From: CADEFX01 sp046154585
GTDB taxonomy: Bacteria > Pseudomonadota > Alphaproteobacteria > Rhizobiales > Hyphomicrobiaceae
DNA: 64,000 nucleotides
NCBI GenBank assembly: GCA_046154585.1
Contig: JBJXDX010000087.1
Span: 1-64,000 of the forward strand
Direction of reading: 5' to 3'
How positions within the stretch are numbered: the first letter of the stretch is position 1; every line of letters starts with the position of its first letter. The notes under the pieces were generated by a model, which saw only the letters and a list, made by a program, of their open reading frames with translations, was not told where the DNA came from and made no database searches. Shown here in pieces: positions 17,413 through 26,276 of the stretch. The position numbers and the translations under genes are program-made.

Positions 17413-18327
17413 ATGACGCACATCGCCCGTCCCGACATCTATCAGACCATCACGGCCAAGATCGTCGCCGCCGTAGAGGCCAGCCCCGGCGACCCCGTCA
17501 TGCCATGGCAGCGCGGCGGCTTCAACGCCGTGCTGCCCAAGAACGCCGTCACCGGCAACGACTATCGTGGCATCAACATCCTGGCGCTGTGGGTCACCGC
17601 GCTCGATTGCGGCTACGAGGCCGGGCTGTTCGCCACCTACAAGCAGTGGGCCTCGATCGGCGCCCAGGTGCGCAAGGGCGAGGCCGCCGCGCCCATCGTG
17701 TTCTATCGCCAGCTTGAGATCGCCAAGGAAGGCGAGGGGACAAACGAGGGCGACACCGAGACCGTGCGCATGGCGCGCGGCTATTGGGTGTTTGCCGCCG
17801 AGCAGGTCGACGGCTTCACCGTGCCGACCGCGTTGCCGCCCGATCCCATCCAACGCATCGCCGCTGCCGATGCCTACGTCACTGCTACCGGCGCCCGCGT
17901 CGTCACCGGCGGCAGCCGCGCCTGCTACCGCCCCGCCACCGATACCATCCACATGCCGGACGAAGCGCGCTTCTTTGATGGCGACGGCCGCACGCGCACC
18001 GAGGCGTTCTACAGCGTGCTGGGCCACGAACTGGTGCACTGGAGCGGCGCCCAGCCGCGCCTGCAGCGCACGCTCGGCAAGCGCTTCGGCGATGATGCCT
18101 ATGCCATGGAGGAATGCTGCGCCGAGATCGGCGCGGCGTTCCTATGCGCCTGCCTCGGTATCGCCCACGAGCCGCATCCCGACCACGCCCGCTACATCCA
18201 CCATTGGCTCAAAGTCCTGAAAGACGACGCGCGCGCCATCTTCGCCGCCGCCGCGCGCGCCCAGGAGGCTGTGACCTATCTCGACGGCCTGCAGACCCCG
18301 GCCGCGCAGCAATTGGCCGCCGCTTGA
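17413..18327 (+). CDS. ardC: ArdC-like antirestriction protein (DUF1738, zincin)
   Basis: The 304-residue protein has an N-terminal ssDNA-binding ArdC domain (DIYQTITAKIVAAVEA, PWQR, YRGINILAL) and a C-terminal metallopeptidase-like domain with GHELVHWSGA (about residue 205) and YAMEECCAEIGAAFLCA. ArdC proteins protect incoming ssDNA during conjugation. It lies behind an SOS box and is followed after 14 bases by a ParB-family gene, so they form one operon. Confidence 0.9.
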   Translation: MTHIARPDIYQTITAKIVAAVEASPGDPVMPWQRGGFNAVLPKNAVTGNDYRGINILALWVTALDCGYEAGLFATYKQWASIGAQVRKGEAAAPIVFYRQLEIAKEGEGTNEGDTETVRMARGYWVFAAEQVDGFTVPTALPPDPIQRIAAADAYVTATGARVVTGGSRACYRPATDTIHMPDEARFFDGDGRTRTEAFYSVLGHELVHWSGAQPRLQRTLGKRFGDDAYAMEECCAEIGAAFLCACLGIAHEPHPDHARYIHHWLKVLKDDARAIFAAAARAQEAVTYLDGLQTPAAQQLAAA

Positions 18328-18341
18328 CGGAGGAGAGACCT

Positions 18342-20039
18342 ATGATCCGCGACCTGCAGCACATTCCGCTCGCCGACCTCAAGGTGTCCAAGCTCAACGT
18401 GCGCAAGCACGGCGCCAGGGACATCGACAGCCTCGCCGCCTCAATCGCCGCCATCGGCGTGATTCAGCCGCTGCTGGTGCGCAAGAACTGTGAGGGCTTC
18501 GACGTGGTTGCCGGGCAGCGACGCTACCTCGCCGCGCGCAAGCTCGGCGCTGCCGCGCACCCTAACGCCGATCCGCTGCCCTGCATGGTGCTGACCGCCG
18601 ACGATGACGCTGCTGCCATCGAGGCCTCGCTGGCCGAGAACGTCGAGCGCCTGTCGATGGACGAGATGGATCAGTACGAAGCCTTCGCCCGGCTGCGCAG
18701 CAAAGGCTTGGACGAGGCCGAGATCGCCGCTCACTTCGGGGCGTCGGAGCAGATCGTCAGACGGCGCTTGGCGCTGGCCAAGCTCGATCCCGACATCCGC
18801 GGCCGCTATCGCGCTGGCGAGATCGACGCCGCAACCCTGCACCTGCTGACGCTGGCCACCAGGGAACGGCAGAAAGCATGGCTGGCGCTGGCGACCGATC
18901 CCGAGCAGGAACCGCCGCCGCCCTGGCAGCTCAAGGCTTGGCTGCTCGGCGGCGCCGAGATCGCCACCAGTGCGGCGCTGTTCGACGAGGCGCAGTATGA
19001 CGGCGCTATCGTCGCCGACCTGTTCGGCGAGGAGCGCTACTTCGCCGACGCGGAAACGTTCTGGCGCTTGCAGAACGCCTCCATCGCCGAGATGCGCGAC
19101 AGGCTGCTGGCATCCGGCTGGTCGCAGGTGCACGTGCTGGAGCCCGGCACACGCCTCGACACCTGGGATTACGAGAGCACCACCAAGGCCGATGGCGGCG
19201 CCGTCTACATCGAGGTCGAAGGCGACGGCCATGTCAGCATCCGTAAAGGCCTGCAGCCCAAACGCAAGGGTGCACGCAGGCGCGGCGACAGCACCAGCGA
19301 GCCACGCGAGGGGAGCACGTCGGTCGAGCGTCCCGAGATGACGCAGGCACTCGCCAGCTACGCCGATCTCGTACGCCACAGCGCCGTGCGGCTCGCCGTC
19401 GCGCGGACACCGAAGGTGGCGCTGCGCCTGCTCGTCGCGCACGCCATCGGCGGCGCGAAATGGTGGAAGGTTGGACCCGAGCAGCAGGCGCCGCACAGCG
19501 AAGCCATCGGCGCGGCCATCGCCGCCCTGCCGACACAGGCCGCGTTCAGCGCGTTGCGCGACGAGATGGTGAGCGCGTTGGGCCTCGGCGATGACGAAGG
19601 AGCACTGATTGCCAACGACTCCAGCGGCGCGCGCACGGCAGCGGTGTTCGCCAAGCTCCTGGACATGCCGGACAAGGACGTCACCCGGCTGCTGGCCGTG
19701 GTGATGGCCGAGACCCTGGCGGCAGGCACGGCTCTGATCGACGCGCTCGGGCAGCGGCTTGCCGTCGATGTCGGTGCACAGTGGCAGCCCGACGAGATGT
19801 TCTTCGGCCTGCTGCGCGACCGCCAGACCATCGGCGCCATGCTGACCGAGGTGATCGGCAAGCGGGCGGCCGACTGCTACCTGACCGCTACCGGGACCGC
19901 GAAGAAGGAGATCGTGCGCAAGGCCCTGGCAGGCGACGGCCGCAGCCAGGTGACAGGATGGCTGCCGCGCTACATGGCCTTCCCGCAGGGCGGCTACACC
20001 GAGCGTCCGCTCAGGTCCGACCGGCCGCCCGCGGCCTGA
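18342..20039 (+). CDS. parB: ParB/RepB-family nuclease-like partition protein
   Basis: The 565-residue protein starts with a ParB N-terminal domain: IPLADLKVSKLNVRKHG, SIAAIGVIQPLLVR and VVAGQRRYLAARKLG, then ENVERLSMDEMDQYEAF and an HTH (EIAAHFGASEQIVRRRLAL). The long C-terminal region is typical of ParB-like proteins on ICEs rather than chromosomal ParB. The start has a GGAGGAGAG ribosome binding site. No ParA is adjacent. It may act in element maintenance or DNA processing. Confidence 0.85.
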   Translation: MIRDLQHIPLADLKVSKLNVRKHGARDIDSLAASIAAIGVIQPLLVRKNCEGFDVVAGQRRYLAARKLGAAAHPNADPLPCMVLTADDDAAAIEASLAENVERLSMDEMDQYEAFARLRSKGLDEAEIAAHFGASEQIVRRRLALAKLDPDIRGRYRAGEIDAATLHLLTLATRERQKAWLALATDPEQEPPPPWQLKAWLLGGAEIATSAALFDEAQYDGAIVADLFGEERYFADAETFWRLQNASIAEMRDRLLASGWSQVHVLEPGTRLDTWDYESTTKADGGAVYIEVEGDGHVSIRKGLQPKRKGARRRGDSTSEPREGSTSVERPEMTQALASYADLVRHSAVRLAVARTPKVALRLLVAHAIGGAKWWKVGPEQQAPHSEAIGAAIAALPTQAAFSALRDEMVSALGLGDDEGALIANDSSGARTAAVFAKLLDMPDKDVTRLLAVVMAETLAAGTALIDALGQRLAVDVGAQWQPDEMFFGLLRDRQTIGAMLTEVIGKRAADCYLTATGTAKKEIVRKALAGDGRSQVTGWLPRYMAFPQGGYTERPLRSDRPPAA

Positions 20040-20139
20040 TGCGCTCGCGGTGGGGATCGCGGTAGCGGCGCGGTCCCGGCCATGGCGCGGTTTATATATT
20101 TGTTATTTTGCATAGCCATACTAAGTCTCGATGGCATTC

Positions 20140-20162
20140 TTCAAACTTGCATTTGGTTTGAA
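20140..20162 (+). promoter_or_regulatory. Inverted repeat, likely AbiEi operator
   Basis: TTCAAAC-N9-GTTTGAA is a perfect 7-bp inverted repeat 26 bases before the AbiEi start, in an AT-rich promoter region. AbiEi antitoxins are known to repress their own operons by binding inverted repeats upstream. Confidence 0.6.
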
Positions 20163-20188
20163 TATGAGCTATTTTGCTCAGCAGGGTT

Positions 20189-21016
20189 ATGCGAGAAAAA
20201 GGCAAATTAAACCAGCTTGAACACCTGCTCCCGGAAGGGTTGCTGGTCGATGCCGCGTGGCTGAGCCGGCGGGGCTATTCCACGGGGTTGCGCAGCCAGT
20301 ATGTTGCCGCCGGCTGGCTGCAGCAACCGGTGCGCCGCGTGTATCAGCGCCCACGCGGCCCGCTCGGTTGGCAGCAGGTCGTCGTCTCCCTGCAAACCCT
20401 GCTCGCCCGCGATCTGGTGGTCGGCGGCCGCACCGCGCTCGAGCTGCACGGCTTTGCCCACTACCTGCAGCAGCAGACCACCAGCGTCACCCTCTACGGG
20501 CCGCAGTCGCCGCCGACCTGGCTGCAGGATCTCGACATCGGCGTGCGCTTTGCCTATCGCAACGACGGCAGGCTGTTTCGCAAGCAGCGCGTCTCGACGG
20601 CGCCGCACTTGCTCGATGCCGAAGCCGGGCCGCATCCCGCCCGACCCGACAGCGTCGTCGCGCAGTCATGGGGTCCATGGCGCTGGCCGTTGATGCTCTC
20701 CGCTCCCGAGCGCGCCATCCTGGAATTGCTCGACGAGCTCCCCGACAAGGAAAGCTTCCATCAGGCGGACATGCTGATGGAGGGCCTCAGCACGCTCAGT
20801 CCCGCGCGCCTGCAGACACTGCTCGTCGACTGCCGCAACGTCAAGGTCAAGCGCCTGTTCTTCTTCTTCGCCGACCGCCACCAGCACGCCTGGCTCAAGC
20901 GCTTGGAAAGGTCGGCCATCGATCTGGGCTCCGGCAAGCGTATGCTGGTGAAAGGCGGCAGATTCGACGCCAAACACCTGATCACGGTGCCCGAGACGTT
21001 CGATGGCGTTCAATGA
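20189..21016 (+). CDS. abiEi: Type IV toxin-antitoxin antitoxin AbiEi
   Basis: The 275-residue protein has an N-terminal winged-helix region (LVDAAWLSRRGYSTGLRSQY, GWLQQPVRRVYQRPRGPLGW) matching AbiEi-type antitoxins, then the larger AbiEi C-terminal domain (APERAILELLDELPD). It represses its operon and neutralises the nucleotidyltransferase toxin. It overlaps the toxin gene by 14 bp. ATG 20189 is preferred to the TTG 15 bases upstream. Confidence 0.85.
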   Translation: MREKGKLNQLEHLLPEGLLVDAAWLSRRGYSTGLRSQYVAAGWLQQPVRRVYQRPRGPLGWQQVVVSLQTLLARDLVVGGRTALELHGFAHYLQQQTTSVTLYGPQSPPTWLQDLDIGVRFAYRNDGRLFRKQRVSTAPHLLDAEAGPHPARPDSVVAQSWGPWRWPLMLSAPERAILELLDELPDKESFHQADMLMEGLSTLSPARLQTLLVDCRNVKVKRLFFFFADRHQHAWLKRLERSAIDLGSGKRMLVKGGRFDAKHLITVPETFDGVQ

Positions 21017-21983
21017 GAGCTACCGCCGCCAGGTCGCGCTGCTGCTGCGCACCATGCCCTTCATCGCCCAAGAGAACAGCTTTGCGCTGAAGGGCGGCAC
21101 GGCGATCAACCTGTTCGTGCGCGACCTGCCGCGGCTCTCCGTCGACATCGACCTGACCTACCTGCCGCTGCTGCCGCGCGCCCGATCGTTGGGTGCCATC
21201 GACAAGGCCATGCAGCGCATCGCCGCCCGCGTGCAAAAGGCCATCAAAGCGGCCCACGTTACGAGCGCCGCCGTCGAAGGCGCCGTCACCAAGCTGTTCG
21301 TGCGCGAGGCCGGCGTGCAGATCAAGATCGAGGTCACTCCCGTCATGCGCGGCTGCGCCTACGCGGCCGAGCTGCGCGGCGTCTCGCCCGCCGTCGAGGC
21401 GGCCTTCGGCTTTGCCGAGATGAAGGTGCTTTCCTTTCCCGATCTCTACGCCGGCAAGATCGTCGCCGCCTTCGACCGCCAGCATCCGCGCGATCTGTTC
21501 GATGTGCGCGACCTGCTCGCCAACGAGGGCATCGACAATCGGCTGCGGGCCGCCTTCATCGTCTACCTGCTCAGCCACAACCGGCCGATGGCCGAGGTGC
21601 TGGCCGTGCGTCCCAAGGACATCGTCGCCGAGTTCGCCACGGGCTTCCAGGGCATGACGGCCGCGCCGGTAACGCTGGACGAGCTGATCGCCGCTCGCGC
21701 CGCGCTGGTCGACGGCATGATCAAGAACATGCCGCAGGCGCACCGCGCTTTCCTTGTTGCCTTCGAATCCGGTGCGCCGGACTGGACGCTGCTCGCCGTG
21801 CCGAAAGCCGACCGACTGCCGGCGGTCAAATGGCGCCAGCAGAACCTCGCCAAATTGACCAACAACAAACGCATCGCGCTGGTGGCACAGCTCGAAGCGG
21901 TGCTGCAGCAGCCCGCTACGCCGTCGCAGTTCACGCTGTTTCCGGAGCCGGGCGCTCCCAAGCCAAAGCGCCGCAAACGCTGA
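21003..21983 (+). CDS. abiEii: Type IV toxin AbiEii, nucleotidyltransferase
   Basis: The 326-residue protein shows the AbiEii pattern FALKGGTAINLF (about residue 28) and RLSVDIDLTYLP (about 44), which supply the GG/GS-like loop and catalytic DxD, then IKIEVTPVMRG and a helical C-terminus. Some AbiEii toxins modify tRNA ends with nucleotides. The pair sits inside the transfer core between ParB and TraG, so it may stabilise the ICE as well as resist phage. Confidence 0.85.
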   Translation: MAFNESYRRQVALLLRTMPFIAQENSFALKGGTAINLFVRDLPRLSVDIDLTYLPLLPRARSLGAIDKAMQRIAARVQKAIKAAHVTSAAVEGAVTKLFVREAGVQIKIEVTPVMRGCAYAAELRGVSPAVEAAFGFAEMKVLSFPDLYAGKIVAAFDRQHPRDLFDVRDLLANEGIDNRLRAAFIVYLLSHNRPMAEVLAVRPKDIVAEFATGFQGMTAAPVTLDELIAARAALVDGMIKNMPQAHRAFLVAFESGAPDWTLLAVPKADRLPAVKWRQQNLAKLTNNKRIALVAQLEAVLQQPATPSQFTLFPEPGAPKPKRRKR

Positions 21984-22143
21984 TCCGTGTCGCCTTCGGC
22001 GGCAGTCGCGCTGACGATCTGCACGCAGCTGCACGGCGCCGCACGCGACCGCACACGTTTCACCGCGAATCCCAATTCACTTGAACCAGCGGCCTCACGC
22101 ATCCTGATCCCCACGGCGTGTCAAGCGCCAGGGGGAAGCACCG

Positions 22144-24132
22144 ATGCCGTCGAGCCGCAGTCTCGCTCTGCAAGCCGTCACCGCTGTTCTGTTCACGCTG
22201 GGCATCGTGTGGGCGGCGACGCAGTGGGCGGCAGCTATGCTCGGGCATCAGCCGGCGTTGGGCGTTGCATGGTTCAGCATAGGCGGCGTCGCCGTCTATG
22301 CGCCATGGAAGCTGTTCGCCTGGTGGCTCGCGTTCGACGCACAGGCGCCGAACGTGTTCCGCCGCGCCGGCATGCTGGCCCTCGCCGGTGGCATCGCACC
22401 CGCACTGATCGCCATCGGGGGAGCCGCCTGGCGGAGCCGAGCCAACGCAACCAAGACCACGTATGGCTCGGCCCGCTGGGCGGACTATAACGACGTGCGC
22501 GACGCCGGCCTGCTGGCGCCGCGCGGCGTCGTGCTCGGCCTCTTTGATGACGCCTATCTGCGTCATGACGGACCCGAGCACGTACTCGCCGTGGCGCCGA
22601 CGCGCTCCGGCAAGGGCGTCGGCCTGGTGCTGCCGACGCTCTTGAGCTGGCCCGGCTCCGCCGTCGTCCACGACATCAAGGGCGAGAACTGGCAGCTCAC
22701 CGCCGGCTGGCGCGCCAGTTTCTCCAGCTGCCTGCTGTTCGATCCCACCAATCGGCTCTCCACCCGCTTCAATCCCCTGCTGGAGGTGCGCAAAGGCGAG
22801 AACGAGGTGCGCGACGTGCAGAACATCGCCGACATCCTCGTCGATCCGGAAGGCGCGCGTGACCGCCGCGATCATTGGGAAAAGACCGCCCATGCCCTGT
22901 TGACCGGCGCCATCCTGCACGTGCTCTACGCCGAGGCCGACAAGACGCTGCACCGCGTCGCCACCTTCCTCGCCGATCCGGCGCGGTCGATCGAGCGCAC
23001 GCTGCGCATCATGCTGACCACCAATCATCTCGGCGCCGATTCCGCGCCGATGGTGCATCCGGTGGTCGCCTCGGTCGCGCGCGAGCTGCTCAACAAAAGC
23101 GATAACGAGCGTTCCGGCGTGGTGTCGACGGCCATGAGCCTGCTCGGGCTGTATCGCGACCCGATCGTGGCCGGTACCACGGCGTGGTCCGACTGGCGCA
23201 TCGCTGACCTGATGGATCCCGCGCGCCCGATCTCGCTCTATCTGGTGGTGCCGCCCTCGGACATCTCGCGCACCCGGCCGCTGGTGCGCCTCATCCTCAA
23301 TCAGATCGCGCGCCGGCTGACCGAAAAGCTGGAGGCGTCCGCCGGCGCCAAACCGCCGGCGCGCCAGCTCCTCCTGATGCTCGACGAGTTTCCGGCACTC
23401 GGCCGGCTGGAGTTCTTCGAGACGGCGCTGACGTTCCTGGCCGGCTACGGCGTGCGCGCTTTCCTGGTGGCGCAGTCCCTGAATCAGATCGAGAAGGCCT
23501 ACGGCCCCAACAACGCCATCCTCGACAACTGTCACGTGCGCGTCGCCTTCGCACCCAACGACGAGCGCACGGCCAAGCGCTTGTCTGAGGCGCTCGGCAC
23601 CATGACCGAGCTGCGTGCGCAGCGCAATCTGGCCGGTCATCGCCTGTCGCCATGGCTGTCGCATCTCGCCGTGTCGAGCCAGGAGACACCGCGGCCGCTG
23701 ATGACGCCGGGCGAGGTGCTGCAGCTGCCGGCTGCGGAGGCGCTCATCCTCGTCTCTGGCACGCCGCCGATCCGCGCCCGAAAGCTCACGTATTTCACCG
23801 ACCGCAATTTCACCGAGCGCTGCCTGCCGCCGCCGCGGCTGGTACGCGCTGCCGATGACAAGGATGCACGACGCACCGCCGATGATTGGAGCGGCAGCAC
23901 CCGGAGTGTCGACGCCCGCCTCGATCAACCCTGGTCCGATCTCGTGTCTTCGGCAGGACGGGCGCCCGAGCTGGAACCCGAGCAGGAGCGGTCGCCGCAG
24001 CTGCCGGGTGCCTCGAATGCCGACCTCGACCTGCTGCGCGACGACGAGGCTTCGGCGCCGTCGATTGCTGCCGGCGACGATGCCGTCGCCGCGCGCGTCA
24101 TCGACGACGACGATCTTGCACCTGCGCTCTGA
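22144..24132 (+). CDS. traG: TraG/VirD4 type IV coupling protein
   Basis: The 662-residue ATPase delivers the relaxase-DNA complex to the secretion channel. Two N-terminal membrane helices (residues about 8-75) are followed by a Walker A APTRSGKGVG (about 150), PGSAVVHDIKGENW, and a Walker B region LLLMLDEFPALG (about 413). The C-terminal 100 residues are acidic. It opens the block that runs through the trb genes. Confidence 0.9.
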   Translation: MPSSRSLALQAVTAVLFTLGIVWAATQWAAAMLGHQPALGVAWFSIGGVAVYAPWKLFAWWLAFDAQAPNVFRRAGMLALAGGIAPALIAIGGAAWRSRANATKTTYGSARWADYNDVRDAGLLAPRGVVLGLFDDAYLRHDGPEHVLAVAPTRSGKGVGLVLPTLLSWPGSAVVHDIKGENWQLTAGWRASFSSCLLFDPTNRLSTRFNPLLEVRKGENEVRDVQNIADILVDPEGARDRRDHWEKTAHALLTGAILHVLYAEADKTLHRVATFLADPARSIERTLRIMLTTNHLGADSAPMVHPVVASVARELLNKSDNERSGVVSTAMSLLGLYRDPIVAGTTAWSDWRIADLMDPARPISLYLVVPPSDISRTRPLVRLILNQIARRLTEKLEASAGAKPPARQLLLMLDEFPALGRLEFFETALTFLAGYGVRAFLVAQSLNQIEKAYGPNNAILDNCHVRVAFAPNDERTAKRLSEALGTMTELRAQRNLAGHRLSPWLSHLAVSSQETPRPLMTPGEVLQLPAAEALILVSGTPPIRARKLTYFTDRNFTERCLPPPRLVRAADDKDARRTADDWSGSTRSVDARLDQPWSDLVSSAGRAPELEPEQERSPQLPGASNADLDLLRDDEASAPSIAAGDDAVAARVIDDDDLAPAL

Positions 24133-24141
24133 GAGACACCG

Positions 24142-24663
24142 ATGAAACAGCGACTGACACTCTATCTGACGTCGGAGGCCGCCGATCGGCTCAACCTGGT
24201 CGCCAACTACCGCAAGGGGGCCAAGTCGGCACTGGTCGAGGAGGCATTGGCGCGTTACCTCAACCCGGAGCGGAACCGATTGCTCGATGATGCCGTGCTG
24301 CGGCGCCTGGACGGGCTGACCAAGGCCATCGGTATCGTGACGCGCGACGGCGCTATCGCCACCGAGACGCTGTCGCTGTTCGTCCGCTATTTTCTCACTA
24401 TCACCCCGCCCTTGCCGCAGGCCGAGCAGGATGCTGCCCGGGCGCTCGGCCGCCAGCGCTTCGAAGTATTCGTGGCGCAGGTCGGACGCCGACTCGGCAC
24501 CGATCACCGCTTGGTGTCGGAAGTGCTGGAGAGCATCGCCGCGCACAATCCCGATCTGTTCGCCACCGCCAGCGACGATGCGCCCCTCAAGGCCGCGCCC
24601 GCCGAGCCGCCGGCGCGCGACCGCAAGGCTCCCGCCGCGCCAAGGGGAAACGGTCATGGCTGA
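24142..24663 (+). CDS. Ribbon-helix-helix (CopG-type) transfer regulator
   Basis: The 173-residue protein begins with MKQRLTLYLTSEAADRLNLV and KSALVEEALARYL, a ribbon-helix-helix DNA-binding pattern, followed by a long helical region with LGRQRFEVFVAQVGRRLGTD. RHH genes at this place, between traG and trbB, are standard in these ICEs and may control the trb operon or assist at oriT. It overlaps trbB by 8 bp. Confidence 0.8.
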   Translation: MKQRLTLYLTSEAADRLNLVANYRKGAKSALVEEALARYLNPERNRLLDDAVLRRLDGLTKAIGIVTRDGAIATETLSLFVRYFLTITPPLPQAEQDAARALGRQRFEVFVAQVGRRLGTDHRLVSEVLESIAAHNPDLFATASDDAPLKAAPAEPPARDRKAPAAPRGNGHG

Positions 24664-25672
24664 TCTGTTTTCGTTCGCAGTTCAGCAGGCCCAGGGGCGC
24701 CGGCGGCAGATGCTGCGGACAGCCTTCGGTCCGGTCATCGCCGCCGCGCTCGCCGACCCAAGCGTGATCGAGGTGATGCTCAATCCCGACGGCAGGCTCT
24801 GGCTCGACAAGGCTGGCAGCGGCCGCAGCGACACCGGAGAGCGCGTCGAGCCTGCCGAAGCGGAACGCATCATCCGCCTGGTGGCCGCACACATGCGACG
24901 CGAAGTGCACGACAAGGCGCCGATCGTCTCCGCCGAACTGCCGGAAAGCGGCGAGCGCTTCGAGGGCCTGATGCCGCCGATCGTCTCGGCGCCGTGCTTT
25001 TCCATCCGCAAGCCGGCCGAAGTGCTCTACCGGCTCGCCGACTATGTGGCTGGCCGCATCGTGACGCCGCGCCAGGCCGAGGCCCTCAGGGGAGCGGTGC
25101 GCGAGCGCAAGAATATTGTCGTGGTCGGCGGCACGTCGTCGGGCAAGACCACGCTCGTCAACGCGCTGCTGGCCGAGGTCGCTGATCTCGATGAGCGCGT
25201 CGTGATCCTCGAAGACACCCGCGAGCTCAGGTGCGCCGCCGCCGATTGCGTGGCGCTGCGCACCCGGCCGGGCGTTGCCTCGCTGGCGGATCTCGTGCGC
25301 TCGACCCTGCGGCTCAGGCCCGACCGCAGCATCGTCGGCGAGGTGCGCGGCCCCGAAGCGCTCGACATGCTGAAGGCCTGGAACACCGGCCATCCGGGCG
25401 GCATCACCACCGTGCACGCCAACTGCGCCGTCTCCGCGCTGCTGCGCCTCGAGCAGCTGATCCAGGAGGCCGTCGTCACGGTGCCGCGCGACCTGATCGT
25501 GCAGGCCATAGACGTAATCGTGTTCCTGAGCGGCCGCGGCAGCGAGCGCCGCGTCGAGACGGTTGCCGAGTTGGTCGATCTCGACGCACACGGCGACTAC
25601 GTCCTCAAACCCTTGGCACCGCCCGTTTTGCATGCGGTTCCCGGCACACGGAGTCCTGCCCATGCGGATTGA
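24656..25672 (+). CDS. trbB: TrbB, VirB11-type secretion ATPase
   Basis: The 338-residue hexameric ATPase has Walker A VVGGTSSGKTTL (about residue 157), the Asp box VVILEDTRELRC, and the Walker B/His region GEVRGPEALDMLKAWNTGHPG. It powers pilus and channel assembly at the inner membrane. The ATG is internal to the longest ORF and matches the family start (MADLFSFAVQQAQGRR). It overlaps both neighbours. Confidence 0.95.
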   Translation: MADLFSFAVQQAQGRRRQMLRTAFGPVIAAALADPSVIEVMLNPDGRLWLDKAGSGRSDTGERVEPAEAERIIRLVAAHMRREVHDKAPIVSAELPESGERFEGLMPPIVSAPCFSIRKPAEVLYRLADYVAGRIVTPRQAEALRGAVRERKNIVVVGGTSSGKTTLVNALLAEVADLDERVVILEDTRELRCAAADCVALRTRPGVASLADLVRSTLRLRPDRSIVGEVRGPEALDMLKAWNTGHPGGITTVHANCAVSALLRLEQLIQEAVVTVPRDLIVQAIDVIVFLSGRGSERRVETVAELVDLDAHGDYVLKPLAPPVLHAVPGTRSPAHAD

Positions 25673-25997
25673 TCACGCGAGCCCTGTGCGCGCCCTCATC
25701 GTCTGGTTCGTCGCCGCGTGTTCGGACGCCCTTGCCGCCGGTGCGGCTCAGGCCGCCGGCTCCGGCATGCCCTGGGAAGCGCCGCTGCAGCGCATCCTGG
25801 AGTCGGTCGAGGGGCCCGTCGCCAAGATCATCGCCGTCATCATCATCATCGTCACCGGACTGAGCCTCTCCTTCGGCGACATGGGCGGCGGCTTCCGCCG
25901 GCTGCTGCAGATCGTGTTCGGCCTCTCCATCGCCTTCGCCGCCACCTCTTTCTTCCTGTCGTTCTTCTCCTTCGCCGGCGGCGCCCTCATCGACTGA
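25662..25997 (+). CDS. trbC: TrbC, VirB2-type pilin
   Basis: The 111-residue protein has a leader ending near AAGAAQAAGSGMPWE, then two membrane segments (IIAVIIIIVTGLSLSF and LSIAFAATSFFLSFF) typical of the conjugative pilin precursor. TraF, encoded upstream, is the likely maturation peptidase. It overlaps the trbB stop by 11 bp. Confidence 0.9.
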   Translation: MRIDHASPVRALIVWFVAACSDALAAGAAQAAGSGMPWEAPLQRILESVEGPVAKIIAVIIIIVTGLSLSFGDMGGGFRRLLQIVFGLSIAFAATSFFLSFFSFAGGALID

Positions 25998-26009
25998 AAG
26001 GATCAGCAC

Positions 26010-26276
26010 ATGCGCAGCGACGTTATCCCTGGTTACGAGGTGCCGATGCACCGCTCCCTCACCGAGCCGGTGCTGATCGCCGGCGCACCGCGCAGCTTCG
26101 CCATCCTCAACGGCACATTGTCGGCAGCCGTCGGGCTTGGCCTTCGCCTCTGGGTCGCCGGCCTGGTGCTCTGGCTCGTCGGCCACGCCGTCGCCGTCTG
26201 GGTGACGCGCAAGGACCCGGCCTTCCTGACCGTGCTGTCCCGGCACGCCCGCCACAAGGGGGCGCTGTCGTGCTGA
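26010..26276 (+). CDS. trbD: TrbD, VirB3-type inner-membrane protein
   Basis: The 88-residue protein starts with the family signature GYEVPMHRSLTEPVLIAGAPR and has one or two membrane helices (GLGLRLWVAGLVLWLVGHAV). It associates with the TrbE ATPase. The stop overlaps the GTG start of trbE. Confidence 0.9.
   Translation: MRSDVIPGYEVPMHRSLTEPVLIAGAPRSFAILNGTLSAAVGLGLRLWVAGLVLWLVGHAVAVWVTRKDPAFLTVLSRHARHKGALSC

Noticed and set aside
22060..24657. An 865-codon minus-strand ORF opposite traG
   Set aside because: It mirrors the codon structure of traG and the RHH gene, has no recognisable domain and is rich in Arg, His and Gln. It is a high-GC shadow.
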